Positions 27,582 through 36,115 of a stretch of DNA of 64,000 bases are shown here, piece after piece. The notes below the pieces were generated by a model that had not been told where the DNA came from, did not search any database, and worked only from the letters and a program-made list of their open reading frames with translations. A program made the translations under genes and the position numbers. Each line of letters opens with the position of its first letter. Position 1 is the first letter of the stretch. Source of the stretch: Dongshaea marina (GTDB lineage: Bacteria; Pseudomonadota; Gammaproteobacteria; Enterobacterales; Aeromonadaceae); NCBI RefSeq assembly GCF_003072645.1, contig NZ_CP028897.1, positions 4,441,501 to 4,505,500 of the forward strand. Reading direction: 5' to 3'.

Positions 27582-28883
27582 TCAGGATTTACCTAAGTTA
27601 CTGTGTTGCTGCTCCCGATACAGCTCGGGGATGATCCGTGCCCGGGTCACCATGTTATTGGTCACCTCCAGGATTTCAATCGGGTATCCGGCAAGACGCA
27701 ATGAGATATTGGCTCCCGGAATATCTTCCAGGTACTCCAGGATCAAACCATTGAGGGTGCGCGGACCATCGGTTGGAAACAGCCAGCCCATCTCCTTATT
27801 GAGATCGCGGACACTGACGCTCCCTTCCACAATGTAGGATCCATCCTCCTGAGGGTGGATCTCCTCGCTGGGGGTCGGTGCGATAGTGGTGGTGAAGTCA
27901 CCGACAATCTCTTCAAGAATATCATCCAGAGTCACCAGCCCCTGGATGTCACCATATTCGTCGACCACCAGGCCGATTCGCTCCTGGTTGCGCTGGAACT
28001 TGAGAAGCTGCACATTCAGAGGGGTTCCCTCTGGAATGAAATAGATTTCTCGCAGCGAACGCATCAGCATCGCCTTATCGAAGTGATCCTTATCATTGGC
28101 CATGAGATGCATCATCTCCCGGGCATGAATAAAACCGATGGCGTCATCCACGTTATCCCGGTAGAGCAGAGTCTTGGTGTGGGGGCTCTGCACCAGCTGG
28201 CGAACTATATCCCGCCAGTCATCATTGATATCGATACCGAAGATCTCACTGCGAGGTACCATGATATCCTCCACCGTGACCTTCTCCAGATCCAGGATAC
28301 TCAGCAGCATATCCTGGTGGCGACGCGGGATCATGGTTCCGGCCTCATTGACCACGGTTCTCAGCTCATCTGAGCTCAGCTCTCTGCTGATCCCCCCCTT
28401 GGTGCGAATGCGAAACATCATCAGCAAGCCATTGGAGAGCATATTGATCAGAACCACCAGCGGATACAGGGCCTTCATCAGAGGCTTGAGGATCCAGGAG
28501 ACAGGGAACGCCACCCGCTCCGGATAGAGAGCGGCCAGGGTTTTTGGCGTCACCTCGGCAAAGATCAGCACCACCAGGGTCAAAAGCCCGGTTGCCACCG
28601 CGACCCCAAGATCACCATACAGGCGCATTCCGAGAATGGTAGCGATTGCCGATGCCAGGATATTGGCCAGGGTATTGCCGATAATGATGAGGCCAATCAG
28701 GCGATCCGGGCGCTGCAGCATAGATTCGACCCGCTGAGCGGATTTATGGCGACGTTGCACCAGGTGCCTTAGTTTATAACGGTTGAGGGTCATCATCCCC
28801 GTTTCTGATCCTGAGAAAAATGCAGAGATCGCAACAAATAGGATCAACAAACCAAATAACAGATGAGTTGAGAGGTGTTCCAA
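27582..28883 (-). CDS. CNNM/CorC-HlyC family membrane protein (YfjD/CorB)
   Basis: This 433-residue inner-membrane protein has a CNNM transmembrane domain (residues 1-180, with AFFSGSETGMMTLNRYKLRHL), two CBS domains (about 200-330, MVPRSEIFGID and FIPEGTPLNVQLLKFQRNQERIGLVVDEYGDIQGLVTLDDILEEIVGD) and a C-terminal CorC_HlyC domain. Members are linked to magnesium and cobalt resistance or efflux. I choose TTG 28883 (LEHLSTHLLF) because AGGAA lies six bases upstream; the longer frame is not supported. Neighbouring ypjD and ffh match the E. coli yfjD locus. Confidence 0.88.
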   Translation of the reverse strand: MEHLSTHLLFGLLILFVAISAFFSGSETGMMTLNRYKLRHLVQRRHKSAQRVESMLQRPDRLIGLIIIGNTLANILASAIATILGMRLYGDLGVAVATGLLTLVVLIFAEVTPKTLAALYPERVAFPVSWILKPLMKALYPLVVLINMLSNGLLMMFRIRTKGGISRELSSDELRTVVNEAGTMIPRRHQDMLLSILDLEKVTVEDIMVPRSEIFGIDINDDWRDIVRQLVQSPHTKTLLYRDNVDDAIGFIHAREMMHLMANDKDHFDKAMLMRSLREIYFIPEGTPLNVQLLKFQRNQERIGLVVDEYGDIQGLVTLDDILEEIVGDFTTTIAPTPSEEIHPQEDGSYIVEGSVSVRDLNKEMGWLFPTDGPRTLNGLILEYLEDIPGANISLRLAGYPIEILEVTNNMVTRARIIPELYREQQHSNLGKS

Positions 28884-28955
28884 GAAGGGTTCCTTTTCTA
28901 ATAATCTGGTTACATTACTAAGAGTAACCTGGGCCGCTGTCAAGCTTAGGCGGCA

Positions 28956-29747
28956 TTAATGGAGCACCAGACTCTGGATAAAGTGGCTACCAAAAAACGC
29001 CAGGGATAAAAGAGCAATGCCTATCACATTGCACCACATGGTTTTTCGAGCCCGCCACCCATACCTGTGATGTCCCCAGATAAACAGCAGGTAACAGAGC
29101 CAGGCCAGCAGGCTTCCCCCGAGCTCCTGACCCATCTGCCAGGAGGTTTTTTCATGTAGCAGAAACATCCCGGAAAAGAGCGCTAACGTCAGCAGAAAAA
29201 AACCCAGGGCAATAATGAAGAATAGCTGGCGCTCCACCGTCATCAGGGGCGGCATCTTGATGCTGGCTGGACGAAGCTTGCGCTTTTTAAGGCGCCAGTC
29301 CAGATAGCCCAGTTGCAGGGAGAACAGACAAGCGATCAGCAGCACAGAATAGGCAAACAGACTCAGGATAATATGCAGCAGCAGGGCGGGATTATCCCCG
29401 AGGTGGGTAATCACCACGCTATCACTCATGGAGACGGCAGCAATAGTCGTCAGTGCAAAAAGATAAACAATCGGCAGTAGCAACCAGCCATTGAGCCGCT
29501 CAGCCAGAATGCTCATCAACAGGGCCACCATAAAGCTTATGATCGCCATGGTATTCAGCACACTGAGGTTTTGGCCGGCATCGACAAAAACCACCTTATT
29601 GAGCCAAACAAAATGAATAACCAGGGCGATAGTAGCCGCAGCCCGCACATGAACCCGGCTCACCCCTTTGGATGAGACGAACTGATGCAGGCACAGCAGG
29701 ACTGACAGCAGATAAAATGCGAGAGCCGCAATTGGCAAGGCGTTCAT
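28956..29747 (-). CDS. ypjD: CcsA/HemX-like inner-membrane protein YpjD (CorE)
   Basis: This 263-residue membrane protein has eight hydrophobic segments and matches the YpjD family of the cytochrome c assembly (CcsA/HemX-like) superfamily, the same length as E. coli YpjD. Start at ATG 29747 (MNALPIAALAFYLLS) is preferred over a TTG six codons upstream. It is upstream of the CNNM protein in the same direction, as in E. coli, where both genes have been tied to magnesium and cobalt handling. It is divergent from ffh. Confidence 0.85.
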   Translation of the reverse strand: MNALPIAALAFYLLSVLLCLHQFVSSKGVSRVHVRAAATIALVIHFVWLNKVVFVDAGQNLSVLNTMAIISFMVALLMSILAERLNGWLLLPIVYLFALTTIAAVSMSDSVVITHLGDNPALLLHIILSLFAYSVLLIACLFSLQLGYLDWRLKKRKLRPASIKMPPLMTVERQLFFIIALGFFLLTLALFSGMFLLHEKTSWQMGQELGGSLLAWLCYLLFIWGHHRYGWRARKTMWCNVIGIALLSLAFFGSHFIQSLVLH

Positions 29748-29897
29748 GAAATCAGCGGGACCCAATTAGCTATTAGCCAAATAGCACCAGTATACAAGAG
29801 CTGTGGAAGCTGAGCTACCGCGCGATCGATCCTTACGCCAAATCAGGTTATAATCGGCGCAATTTTCTGCCTTACGGTTATAGAATCGGGACACTCC

Positions 29898-31292
29898 ATG
29901 TTTGAGAATTTGACAGATCGACTGTCGCGAACGCTGAAAAACATCAGTGGCCGCGGTCGACTCACTGAAGATAATATCAAGGAAACCCTGCGCGAAGTGC
30001 GCATGGCTCTGCTGGAAGCAGATGTTGCCCTGCCGGTTGTTCGCGAGTTCATCAAGCGCGTTAAGGAGCGTGCGGTCGGTCAGGAGGTCACCAAGAGCCT
30101 CAGCCCGGGCCAGGTATTTATCAAGATCGTAAATAGCGAACTGGTTGCAGTGATGGGCGAGGAGAACTCGGCCCTGGATCTGGCAGCACAGCCGCCTGCG
30201 GTTCTGCTGATGGCTGGCCTGCAGGGTGCGGGTAAAACAACCACGGTCGCCAAGCTGGCCAAACACCTCAAAGAGCGTGACAAGAAAAAGGTGCTGGTTG
30301 TCAGTGCCGACGTTTACCGTCCGGCAGCAATCAAGCAGCTGGAGACCCTGGCCGGTGAGGTCGATGTCGAATTCTTTCCAAGTGACATCAAACAAAAACC
30401 GATCGCCATCGTCAATGCCGCGATTGATCATGCCCGCAAGAAGTTTTTTGATGTCCTGATCGTCGATACCGCTGGTCGTCTGCACGTCGATGAGCAGATG
30501 ATGGGTGAGATCCAGGAATTGCACGCCGCGGTCAAGCCGGTTGAGACCCTGTTTGTGGTCGATGCCATGACGGGTCAGGATGCCGCTAACACCGCCAAGG
30601 CCTTTAATGATGCCCTTCCCCTGACCGGGGTGGTCCTCACCAAGGCAGATGGTGATGCCCGAGGTGGTGCCGCCCTGTCGGTGCGTCATATCACAGGTAA
30701 ACCGATCAAGTTTATCGGTATGGGTGAAAAGACCGATGCCCTGGAGCCCTTCTTCCCGGACCGGATCGCATCACGCATCCTGGGAATGGGTGACGTACTG
30801 TCACTCATCGAAGAGGTTGAGCGCAAGGTCGACAAAGATAAGGCCGATAAGCTCGCCAAGAAGATCAAAAAAGGTAAGGGCTTTGATCTCGAAGATTTCC
30901 GTGACCAGCTACAGCAGATGGGCAACATGGGTGGCATGGCCGGACTGCTGGACAAGCTCCCCGGAATGAATCAGGTACCGGATCAGGTCAAGAACCAGGT
31001 CAACGATAAGATGATGGTCCACATGGAAGCGATTATCAGCTCCATGACTCCCCATGAGCGCCGTTTCCCCGATGTGATCAAGGGGTCACGCAAGCGCCGT
31101 ATCGCCAATGGTTGCGGGCTGCAAGTCCAGGATGTCAACCGCCTGCTCAAGCAGTTCACCCAGATGCAGAAGATGATGAAAAAGCTCTCCGGCAAGGGTG
31201 GCATGCGCAAGATGATGAGCGCCATGCAGGGAATGATGCCTCCCGGCGGTATGGGAGGAATGGGTGGCGGCCGCGGCGGGCGTCCATTCTAA
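29898..31292 (+). CDS. ffh: Signal recognition particle protein Ffh
   Basis: Ffh binds 4.5S RNA and signal sequences and delivers ribosomes to FtsY. The 464-residue protein has the N domain, a GTPase G domain (G1 LQGAGKTTTVAKLAKHLK; DTAGR; TKADGDARGGAA) and the methionine-rich M domain from about residue 300 with the RNA-binding GSRKRRIANGCG. The C-terminus is a Gly/Met run (GGMGGMGGGRGG). It starts with ATG and is divergent from ypjD. Confidence 0.97.
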   Translation: MFENLTDRLSRTLKNISGRGRLTEDNIKETLREVRMALLEADVALPVVREFIKRVKERAVGQEVTKSLSPGQVFIKIVNSELVAVMGEENSALDLAAQPPAVLLMAGLQGAGKTTTVAKLAKHLKERDKKKVLVVSADVYRPAAIKQLETLAGEVDVEFFPSDIKQKPIAIVNAAIDHARKKFFDVLIVDTAGRLHVDEQMMGEIQELHAAVKPVETLFVVDAMTGQDAANTAKAFNDALPLTGVVLTKADGDARGGAALSVRHITGKPIKFIGMGEKTDALEPFFPDRIASRILGMGDVLSLIEEVERKVDKDKADKLAKKIKKGKGFDLEDFRDQLQQMGNMGGMAGLLDKLPGMNQVPDQVKNQVNDKMMVHMEAIISSMTPHERRFPDVIKGSRKRRIANGCGLQVQDVNRLLKQFTQMQKMMKKLSGKGGMRKMMSAMQGMMPPGGMGGMGGGRGGRPF

Positions 31293-31363
31293 AATTTTGT
31301 CAGTGGCTACTAGCCATATGGCACTAAGGGGCAACCGATCTGCATAAAAAATAGTAAGATCGG

Positions 31364-31391
31364 TTGCATTTGCCGTGAATAAAAGTAAAAT
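31364..31391 (+). promoter_or_regulatory. Putative promoter of rpsP-rimM-trmD-rplS
   Basis: A -35 element TTGCAT (31364-31369) and a -10 element TAAAAT (31386-31391) are separated by 16 bp. It lies after ffh and 70 bp upstream of rpsP. Confidence 0.55.
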
Positions 31392-31412
31392 TTCGCGGCT
31401 TACTGTAAGCAA

Positions 31413-31438
31413 GGTTCGGCTAGTCCGAGCCCTTTTTT
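31413..31438 (+). terminator. Terminator-like hairpin in the rpsP leader
   Basis: GGTTCGG and CCGAGCC pair (one G-U) around CTAGT and are followed by C and six Ts. Because the putative promoter is upstream of it, it could act as an attenuator of the rpsP operon as well as the ffh terminator. Confidence 0.65.
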
Positions 31439-31461
31439 ATTGAAAATATATAGAGGACGGT

Positions 31462-31710
31462 ATGGTAACCATTCGTTTACAACGCGGCGGAGCTAAGAAG
31501 CGCCCGTTCTATCAGGTAGTTGTAGCTGATAGCCGTTTCTCCCGCGATGGTCGTTTCATCGAGCGAGTTGGCTTCTTTAACCCTGTAGCTTCTGGCCAGG
31601 CAGAAAAACTGCGTCTGGACATGGAGCGCATCGAGCACTGGACTACTCAGGGCGCTCAGGTATCTGATCGCGTAGCCAAGCTGATCAAAGACGCAAACAA
31701 AGCGGCTTAA
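31462..31710 (+). CDS. rpsP: 30S ribosomal protein S16
   Basis: S16 is a small-subunit assembly protein. The 82-residue sequence ([20 protein letters not shown]..) fits the family over its length. It opens the conserved operon rpsP-rimM-trmD-rplS. The ribosome site AGAGGACGGT is good. Confidence 0.98.
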   Translation: MVTIRLQRGGAKKRPFYQVVVADSRFSRDGRFIERVGFFNPVASGQAEKLRLDMERIEHWTTQGAQVSDRVAKLIKDANKAA

Positions 31711-31725
31711 TCGGTAGGTGCTTAA

Positions 31726-32247
31726 GTGAAAGAGCAAATCGTAATCGCCCGTTTGGGTGCCGTGTACGGTATTAAAGGCTGGCTGAAAATCCACTCTTTC
31801 ACCGATGTGGCTGGAAGCATTTTTGACTATCAGCCCTGGCTGATGGAACAAAAAGGTCAGTTCAAAGAGCTGACGATCAGTAACTGGCGTCGCCACAATA
31901 AGGGTTTGTTGGTCAAGCTTGAGGGCATCGACCAGCGTGAGCAGGCTGAACTGCTGACCGGTGTGGAGATCTCGGTCCATAAGGACCAGTTACCTGATTT
32001 ACAGGATGGCGATTATTACTGGCGTGACCTGATTGGGTGTAGCGTCAAAAACACCAGCAACTACGATTTTGGACAGGTGACCCAGATGATGGAAACCGGC
32101 TCAAACGACGTGCTGATGGTAAAAGCCAATCTGAATGATGCTTTTGGCAAAAAAGAACGGTTAATTCCGTTCATCGAAGAGCAGGTGATCCAGTCTGTTG
32201 ACTTGGAAACCCGCACTATAACTGTTGATTGGGATCCGGGTTTTTAA
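31726..32247 (+). CDS. rimM: 16S rRNA processing protein RimM
   Basis: RimM assists 30S head assembly and binds S19. The 173-residue protein has the N-terminal barrel ([22 protein letters not shown]) and the C-terminal PRC-barrel with YYWRDLIGC. The start is GTG (AAGTGAAAGAG context), 15 bases after rpsP. Its stop overlaps the trmD start (TAATG). Confidence 0.95.
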   Translation: MKEQIVIARLGAVYGIKGWLKIHSFTDVAGSIFDYQPWLMEQKGQFKELTISNWRRHNKGLLVKLEGIDQREQAELLTGVEISVHKDQLPDLQDGDYYWRDLIGCSVKNTSNYDFGQVTQMMETGSNDVLMVKANLNDAFGKKERLIPFIEEQVIQSVDLETRTITVDWDPGF

Positions 32248-32986
32248 TGTGGTTAGGGGTTGTTAGCCTCTTCCCTGAAATGTTCAGAGCTATCTCTGAT
32301 TTCGGGGTCACAGGTCGGGCCATCAAACAGGGACTGATCCAGCTTGAGTGCTGGAACCCTCGGGACTTTACCCATGACCGTCATCGCACCGTTGATGACA
32401 GGCCATATGGCGGAGGACCGGGAATGCTGATGATGATTCAACCACTGCGCGATGCGATTTTGGCAGCCAAGCAGGCCGCCGGAGGAGACGCCAGAGTCAT
32501 CTACCTCTCCCCCAGGGGAGAAAGCTGGAGCAATCCGGTGTCAGAGAGCTTGCACAACACCAGAAGCTGATTCTGGTTGCCGGGCGCTACGAAGGCATCG
32601 ATGAACGCTTGCTGCAGGCTGAGGTGGATGAGGAGTGGTCGGTCGGAGACTATGTCTTAAGCGGTGGCGAGCTCCCCGCAATGACGCTGATTGATGCGGT
32701 GTCGAGGCTGGTCCCCGGTGTATTGGGTAAGATGGAGAGTGCTGAGCAGGACTCCTTCGAAGATGGTCTTCTGGACTGCCCCCACTACACGCGCCCTGAG
32801 TCACTGGATGGAATGCAAGTTCCCCAGGTTTTGCTCAGTGGTGACCATAAGAAGATCGATCGTTGGCGGTTAAAACAGTCGCTGGGACGGACCTGGCAGA
32901 GAAGACCGGAACTACTAAATAATCTAGCTCTGACTGACGAGCAGGAAACACTTCTTGCTGAGTTTATTCGTGACACTCACGAATAA
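32247..32986 (+). CDS. trmD: tRNA (guanine37-N1)-methyltransferase, with a one-base frameshift
   Basis: TrmD makes m1G37 in tRNAs and prevents frameshifting. Reassembled it is about 246 residues (E. coli 255), with [16 protein letters not shown], the trefoil-knot SAM site (LSPRGE.. and [23 protein letters not shown]-type) and DCPHYTRP. The frame breaks at 32521-32523, where GGAGAAAGCTGGAG lacks one A needed to encode G-E-K-L-E. The downstream frame resumes as [16 protein letters not shown]. The intact pieces are 32247-32570 and 32609-32986. As an essential gene it is probably whole in the cell, and an assembly error is the simplest reading. Confidence 0.93.
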
Positions 32987-33025
32987 CTGTAGAGTTATCA
33001 GTTACACCTAGGTAGGAATATTGAA

Positions 33026-33382
33026 ATGAGCAATATCATTAAGCAACTTGAACAAGAGCAGATGCGTCAGGATCTTCCTGAGTTTGCACCAGGTGACACC
33101 GTTCGTGTCATGGTTCGCGTAAAAGAAGGCACCAAAGAGCGTCTTCAGGCTTTCGAAGGCTTCGTAATGGCCAAGCGCAACCGTGGTCTGCACTCTGCGT
33201 TCACTGTACGTAAGATTTCAAACGGCGAAGGCGTTGAGCGTACTTTCCAGACTCACAGCCCAGCTGTTGCGAGCGTTGAAGTGAAGCGTCGCGGTGACGT
33301 TCGCCGTGCCAAGCTGTACTACATGCGTGGCCGTACCGGTAAGGCAGCTCGTATCAAAGAGAAGCTGGCCAAGCGTAAGTAA
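33026..33382 (+). CDS. rplS: 50S ribosomal protein L19
   Basis: L19 sits at the 30S-50S interface. The 118-residue protein has [20 protein letters not shown] and the [11 protein letters not shown] and [26 protein letters not shown] signatures. It ends the rpsP operon and is followed by a strong terminator. Confidence 0.98.
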   Translation: MSNIIKQLEQEQMRQDLPEFAPGDTVRVMVRVKEGTKERLQAFEGFVMAKRNRGLHSAFTVRKISNGEGVERTFQTHSPAVASVEVKRRGDVRRAKLYYMRGRTGKAARIKEKLAKRK

Positions 33383-33430
33383 TAGGGGTTACCTCCCAAC
33401 GGAGAGTAAGCTTTCCGTTTACGCACGAAA

Positions 33431-33455
33431 AACCCGCCATCAGGCGGGTTTTTTT
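33431..33455 (+). terminator. rplS operon terminator
   Basis: AACCCGCC and GGCGGGTT form an 8-bp stem with an ATCA loop, followed by Ts to 33455. This is a strong intrinsic terminator ending the rpsP operon. Confidence 0.92.
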
Positions 33456-33465
33456 ATGGCTTGTG

Positions 33466-33810
33466 CTGCGCACAGCTGTTTGCAGCTTCGCTGTATTTGC
33501 CGGTGCTGACCGGTGGCAGGCAAGGCCGTTCTCAGGCATCCTGCCTTCCACGGCATTGATATATCCCTATATGGCAAAGGTGCCCGCGCTTCTGATATAC
33601 AGGGAAGTGTGAATGCCGCGATAAACATGGATGTTGTTAGCGGCGTGCATCTCCCGGGGCGCCCCGAACCTCGCTAAATCCTCGGCTCTCCTGAGGATGT
33701 GCCATGCAGACAAGACCTCCCTTTCTTGACTGCATTCTCGTGGCATCCATGCCACTCAACCTTAACCCTCTACGACTCGCCTCCGCGCTCGCTCACGGGG
33801 ATGTATAACC
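33466..33810. repeat. Dispersed repeat, copy D
   Basis: The stretch shares modules with copies A-C, mostly inverted. It has GCTTCGCTG..GCCGGTGCTGACCGG, GCCTTCCACGGCATTGATA, an inverted GGGGCGCCCCGGGAGATGCA core near 33645, and GCGCTCGCTCACGGGG near 33787. It begins immediately after the rplS terminator. No credible gene is present. Confidence 0.65.
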
Positions 33811-33964
33811 CGCACTTCGATTTAACACCGTGATTTAGTTTGAAGATTCGAGGGTAATCGTAACGGCACCATAAAACTGAATCGGAGAAAGGTCCTATAG
33901 CCTCCTGTCAATTTCCCCCGAGGTGACTCGTAGTGAACAAGACCGAACAGCATGGAGGCTGTGA

Positions 33965-34000
33965 ATGGACAGCCCGCACATGGATGTGCGGTTTGTCCAT
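33965..34000. repeat. 36-bp near-perfect inverted repeat
   Basis: ATGGACA, then CCGCACAT, a GG loop, then ATGTGCGG and GTCCAT pair as a two-part stem with small internal loops. It lies between repeat copies D and E. It may be a structured end of a mobile repeat or an RNA hairpin. Confidence 0.5.
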
Positions 34001-34074
34001 TGTCTTGTGAGTCAAGACAAACCGAGGAGAAGGGAAATTCCAGGGCGCCGGTGGATTGTTAAGGAGGGAGGCGC

Positions 34075-34490
34075 TCTCTCCTTAACCCGTCGCCGCTCGG
34101 CAGCGGCAATGTGCCTCTGGCACAAATCGCTGACCACAGGTCAAGCTGAACATATTTTTATCCTTCGGATGGCCCAGTGCCTCGCCCATTGGGTGGGGTC
34201 TTGTGGCTACCGCCACTTTTGTCGGGGGTGCCCGACGACACCTTACTTTTGTACCGCCAAAAGTAAGCAAAAGCTCTCTACGCGTGATGAGTCCCTCCAT
34301 CAAGCTCCGATGCTCGACATCCTGTCTCGGAAAGAAAAAACAACAAATATTAACGGTTGCCTCACCGCTTTCTCACGGGGTGTCCTTGGGAGTCCAGAGG
34401 GGGTTGGACAAGCAATCCCCTCTGGCTGTCGTCGGCAGCCCGACACTATGTTCCGCAGGCACAAATAAGCTGGCCGCAGGTCAGAACCAT
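34075..34490. repeat. Dispersed repeat, copy E
   Basis: This copy carries ACTTTTGTACCGCCAAAAGT (34246-34265), the same hairpin module as copies B and F, together with the GCACAAAT..CTGACC(A/G)CAGGTC pieces. It stops a few bases from the stop codon of the convergent binding-protein gene. Short open frames read Arg/Ser-rich with no domain. Confidence 0.7.
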
Positions 34491-34493
34491 CTG

Positions 34494-35228
34494 TCAGCGG
34501 TATTTGGCGTAGATCTTCTCCAAGGCCCCATCGGCGCGCATGGCCCGAATCGTTTCATCAAATTGCGGCAGTATTTTGGTGAAAGGAGAGCCTCTTCCAA
34601 CACATAGGTGAAACTTAACCGGCTTAAAGGGCACCGGAATCGCTAGCAGGTTAGCCCCATAGCCGGACTGCTTGATGTAGTAGTTGATGGCATGGGTGGC
34701 CTCAACAAAGATATCGTAGCGATTCTTATCCATCAGTTGCAGCACCCGCTCAATGGTGGGCCCCCAGATGATATCCATCTTCCCAAGTTTCAATTTCGCC
34801 CAGCCATTTCCCAGATAGGAGACCTGGCGAAATGGCTCAAGATCGGGAAGAGTCTTGATCTGCTCAATCTGTTTGAGCCTGGAGTTCTCCTTATTGGTCA
34901 ACAAAGAGAAGGTCACCGGCAGGACGGTTTCTTCGCTGAACAGGGTATACTCCTGACGCACAGGCGTTGGCACTGTAACAAATGCGTCGGCCTTGTGCTC
35001 CCTGACCCTGAGCTGCGCCCTGGCCCATGGGTAGCCCTGGTGTTCGACCTTGAGTTTCATCCTGTTCTGCAGAGCCTCGGTGGCTATATCCACCAGGATC
35101 CCCTTCATCTGCCCCTTCTCCTTCCATGAGTAGGGCGGGTAACTATCAAAATAGGTCATTACCATGGTGGGTTGTGCAGTAGCCAATGCAGGAAGTAGGC
35201 TCAAAAGTGCGATCAGCCAAGTTCTCAT
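34494..35228 (-). CDS. Periplasmic solute-binding protein, SBP family 3
   Basis: This 244-residue exported protein has a signal peptide MRTWLIALLSLLPALATAQ. The mature part matches the family 3 (amino-acid type) binding fold: MTYFDSYPPYSWKEKGQMKGILVDIATEAL at the start and DAFVTVPTPVRQEYTLFSEE in the hinge region. It stands alone with no permease or ATPase genes beside it. Such orphan proteins are common in marine gammaproteobacteria, with ligands mostly unknown. The start has GGAG eight bases upstream. A dispersed repeat abuts its 3' end. Confidence 0.8.
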   Translation of the reverse strand: MRTWLIALLSLLPALATAQPTMVMTYFDSYPPYSWKEKGQMKGILVDIATEALQNRMKLKVEHQGYPWARAQLRVREHKADAFVTVPTPVRQEYTLFSEETVLPVTFSLLTNKENSRLKQIEQIKTLPDLEPFRQVSYLGNGWAKLKLGKMDIIWGPTIERVLQLMDKNRYDIFVEATHAINYYIKQSGYGANLLAIPVPFKPVKFHLCVGRGSPFTKILPQFDETIRAMRADGALEKIYAKYR

Positions 35229-35348
35229 CGGGAGCTCCAGGAAAACCTTGATGCTCTGAGTATAGCCAGATGAAGCTCATGACGATCAATCCTCACCCCA
35301 TCATCACTGGTGATGTTTCGGCTTTGTCGAAGTAATCGCGACCCGAGC

Positions 35349-36014
35349 TCACGGGGAGTTAACTTCCTCTCTATGATTCAGCAACCAAGCCGGTCGTGAG
35401 AGTCTCATGCTGCTTGATGCTTTCGAGGCAGGACGCCGAGCCGCGCAGCTCGATGGAGGGGTGGAAATACGCAGCAATGGAGCGAGAAGCAGGATGCTGA
35501 ACTGGAGAAGCCTATAGGGATATAGGCTCATCGCGCGAAGCAAGGTTTTGCTTACTTTTGACGATACAAAAGTAAGGCGGTGTCCGCGCCCCGACACCTG
35601 TGCCGTAGGCACAAAGCAACCTGCCCGTAGGGCTACAATCCCTCGCTCATCAAACACCTCTTTGGCGGTGAAGCTTGCATTAAGCGCAGCCGGGAATCCG
35701 GCATAGACTGCCATCTGGGTGATGATCTCCAGGATCTCCCGGGGCGTACAACCCACATTGAGAGCCGCGTTGATATGGACCTTGAGCTGTGGCTGGGCAT
35801 GCCCCAGTGTGGTGAGGGCCGCGACCGTTGCTATCTCCCTCGATCTTAAATCAAGCTCGCTGCGGCTATAGATATCCCCGAAGCCAAACTCCACGGTATA
35901 ACGAGCCAGGGCCGGATTGATCTCACTTAAAGAGGAGATCACCTCCTCTCCGGCACGACCATCGATTTCGCTGAGCTTCTCCAGACCCTTTTCAAAACGT
36001 GTGTTGCTGCGCAT
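35349..36014 (-). CDS. Carboxymuconolactone decarboxylase family protein with repeat-derived C-terminal extension
   Basis: Residues 1-126 form an AhpD/CMD-type domain: DLRSREIATVAALTTLGHAQPQLKVHINAALNVGCTPREILEIITQMAVYAGFPAALNA. The usual catalytic CxxC is replaced by a single Cys (GCTPRE), as in gamma-carboxymuconolactone decarboxylases, whose residues around HINAALNVG it shares. Family members of this type end near here. From about residue 127 the frame enters dispersed repeat F and reads a Ser/Arg-rich tail to residue 221. The upstream MerR gene and an operator between them indicate control by that regulator. The natural substrate is unknown. Confidence 0.8.
   Translation of the reverse strand: MRSNTRFEKGLEKLSEIDGRAGEEVISSLSEINPALARYTVEFGFGDIYSRSELDLRSREIATVAALTTLGHAQPQLKVHINAALNVGCTPREILEIITQMAVYAGFPAALNASFTAKEVFDERGIVALRAGCFVPTAQVSGRGHRLTFVSSKVSKTLLRAMSLYPYRLLQFSILLLAPLLRISTPPSSCAARRPASKASSSMRLSRPAWLLNHREEVNSP
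35380..35636. repeat. Dispersed repeat, copy F, inserted at the end of a gene
   Basis: In inverted orientation this copy has ACTTTTGTATCGTCAAAAGT (35557-35576) and a TGTGCC-type hairpin like copies B and E. Its right edge meets the decarboxylase coding region after FDERG. The reading frame then runs through the repeat, adding about 90 residues. Confidence 0.65.
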
Positions 36015-36079
36015 CTCTATCTCCTTAAGTTCAAACTCCCGAAGTGATTCTCCGGGCCACTGGAGATAGAGCCTGAGGG

Positions 36080-36100
36080 TTAGAGTATGCTCTAAGTCAA
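36080..36100 (-). promoter_or_regulatory. MerR-type operator and -35 of the decarboxylase promoter
   Basis: TTAGAG-TATG-CTCTAA (36080-36095) directly follows a TTGACT -35 hexamer (36095-36100, minus strand). A dyad placed just after the -35 box is the hallmark of MerR-controlled promoters with long spacers. The -10 is not clear. Confidence 0.55.
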
Positions 36101-36115
36101 TAGGTTATTTTATAT

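Noticed and set aside
29766-30689. 307-codon open frame antisense to ffh
   Set aside because: It is the complement of the ffh GTPase domain; codon structure belongs to ffh.
33965-34468. Open frame of 167 codons
   Set aside because: It spans the long hairpin and dispersed repeat E, has no domain or ribosome site, and its Arg/Ser-rich content is typical of read-through of GC-rich repeats.
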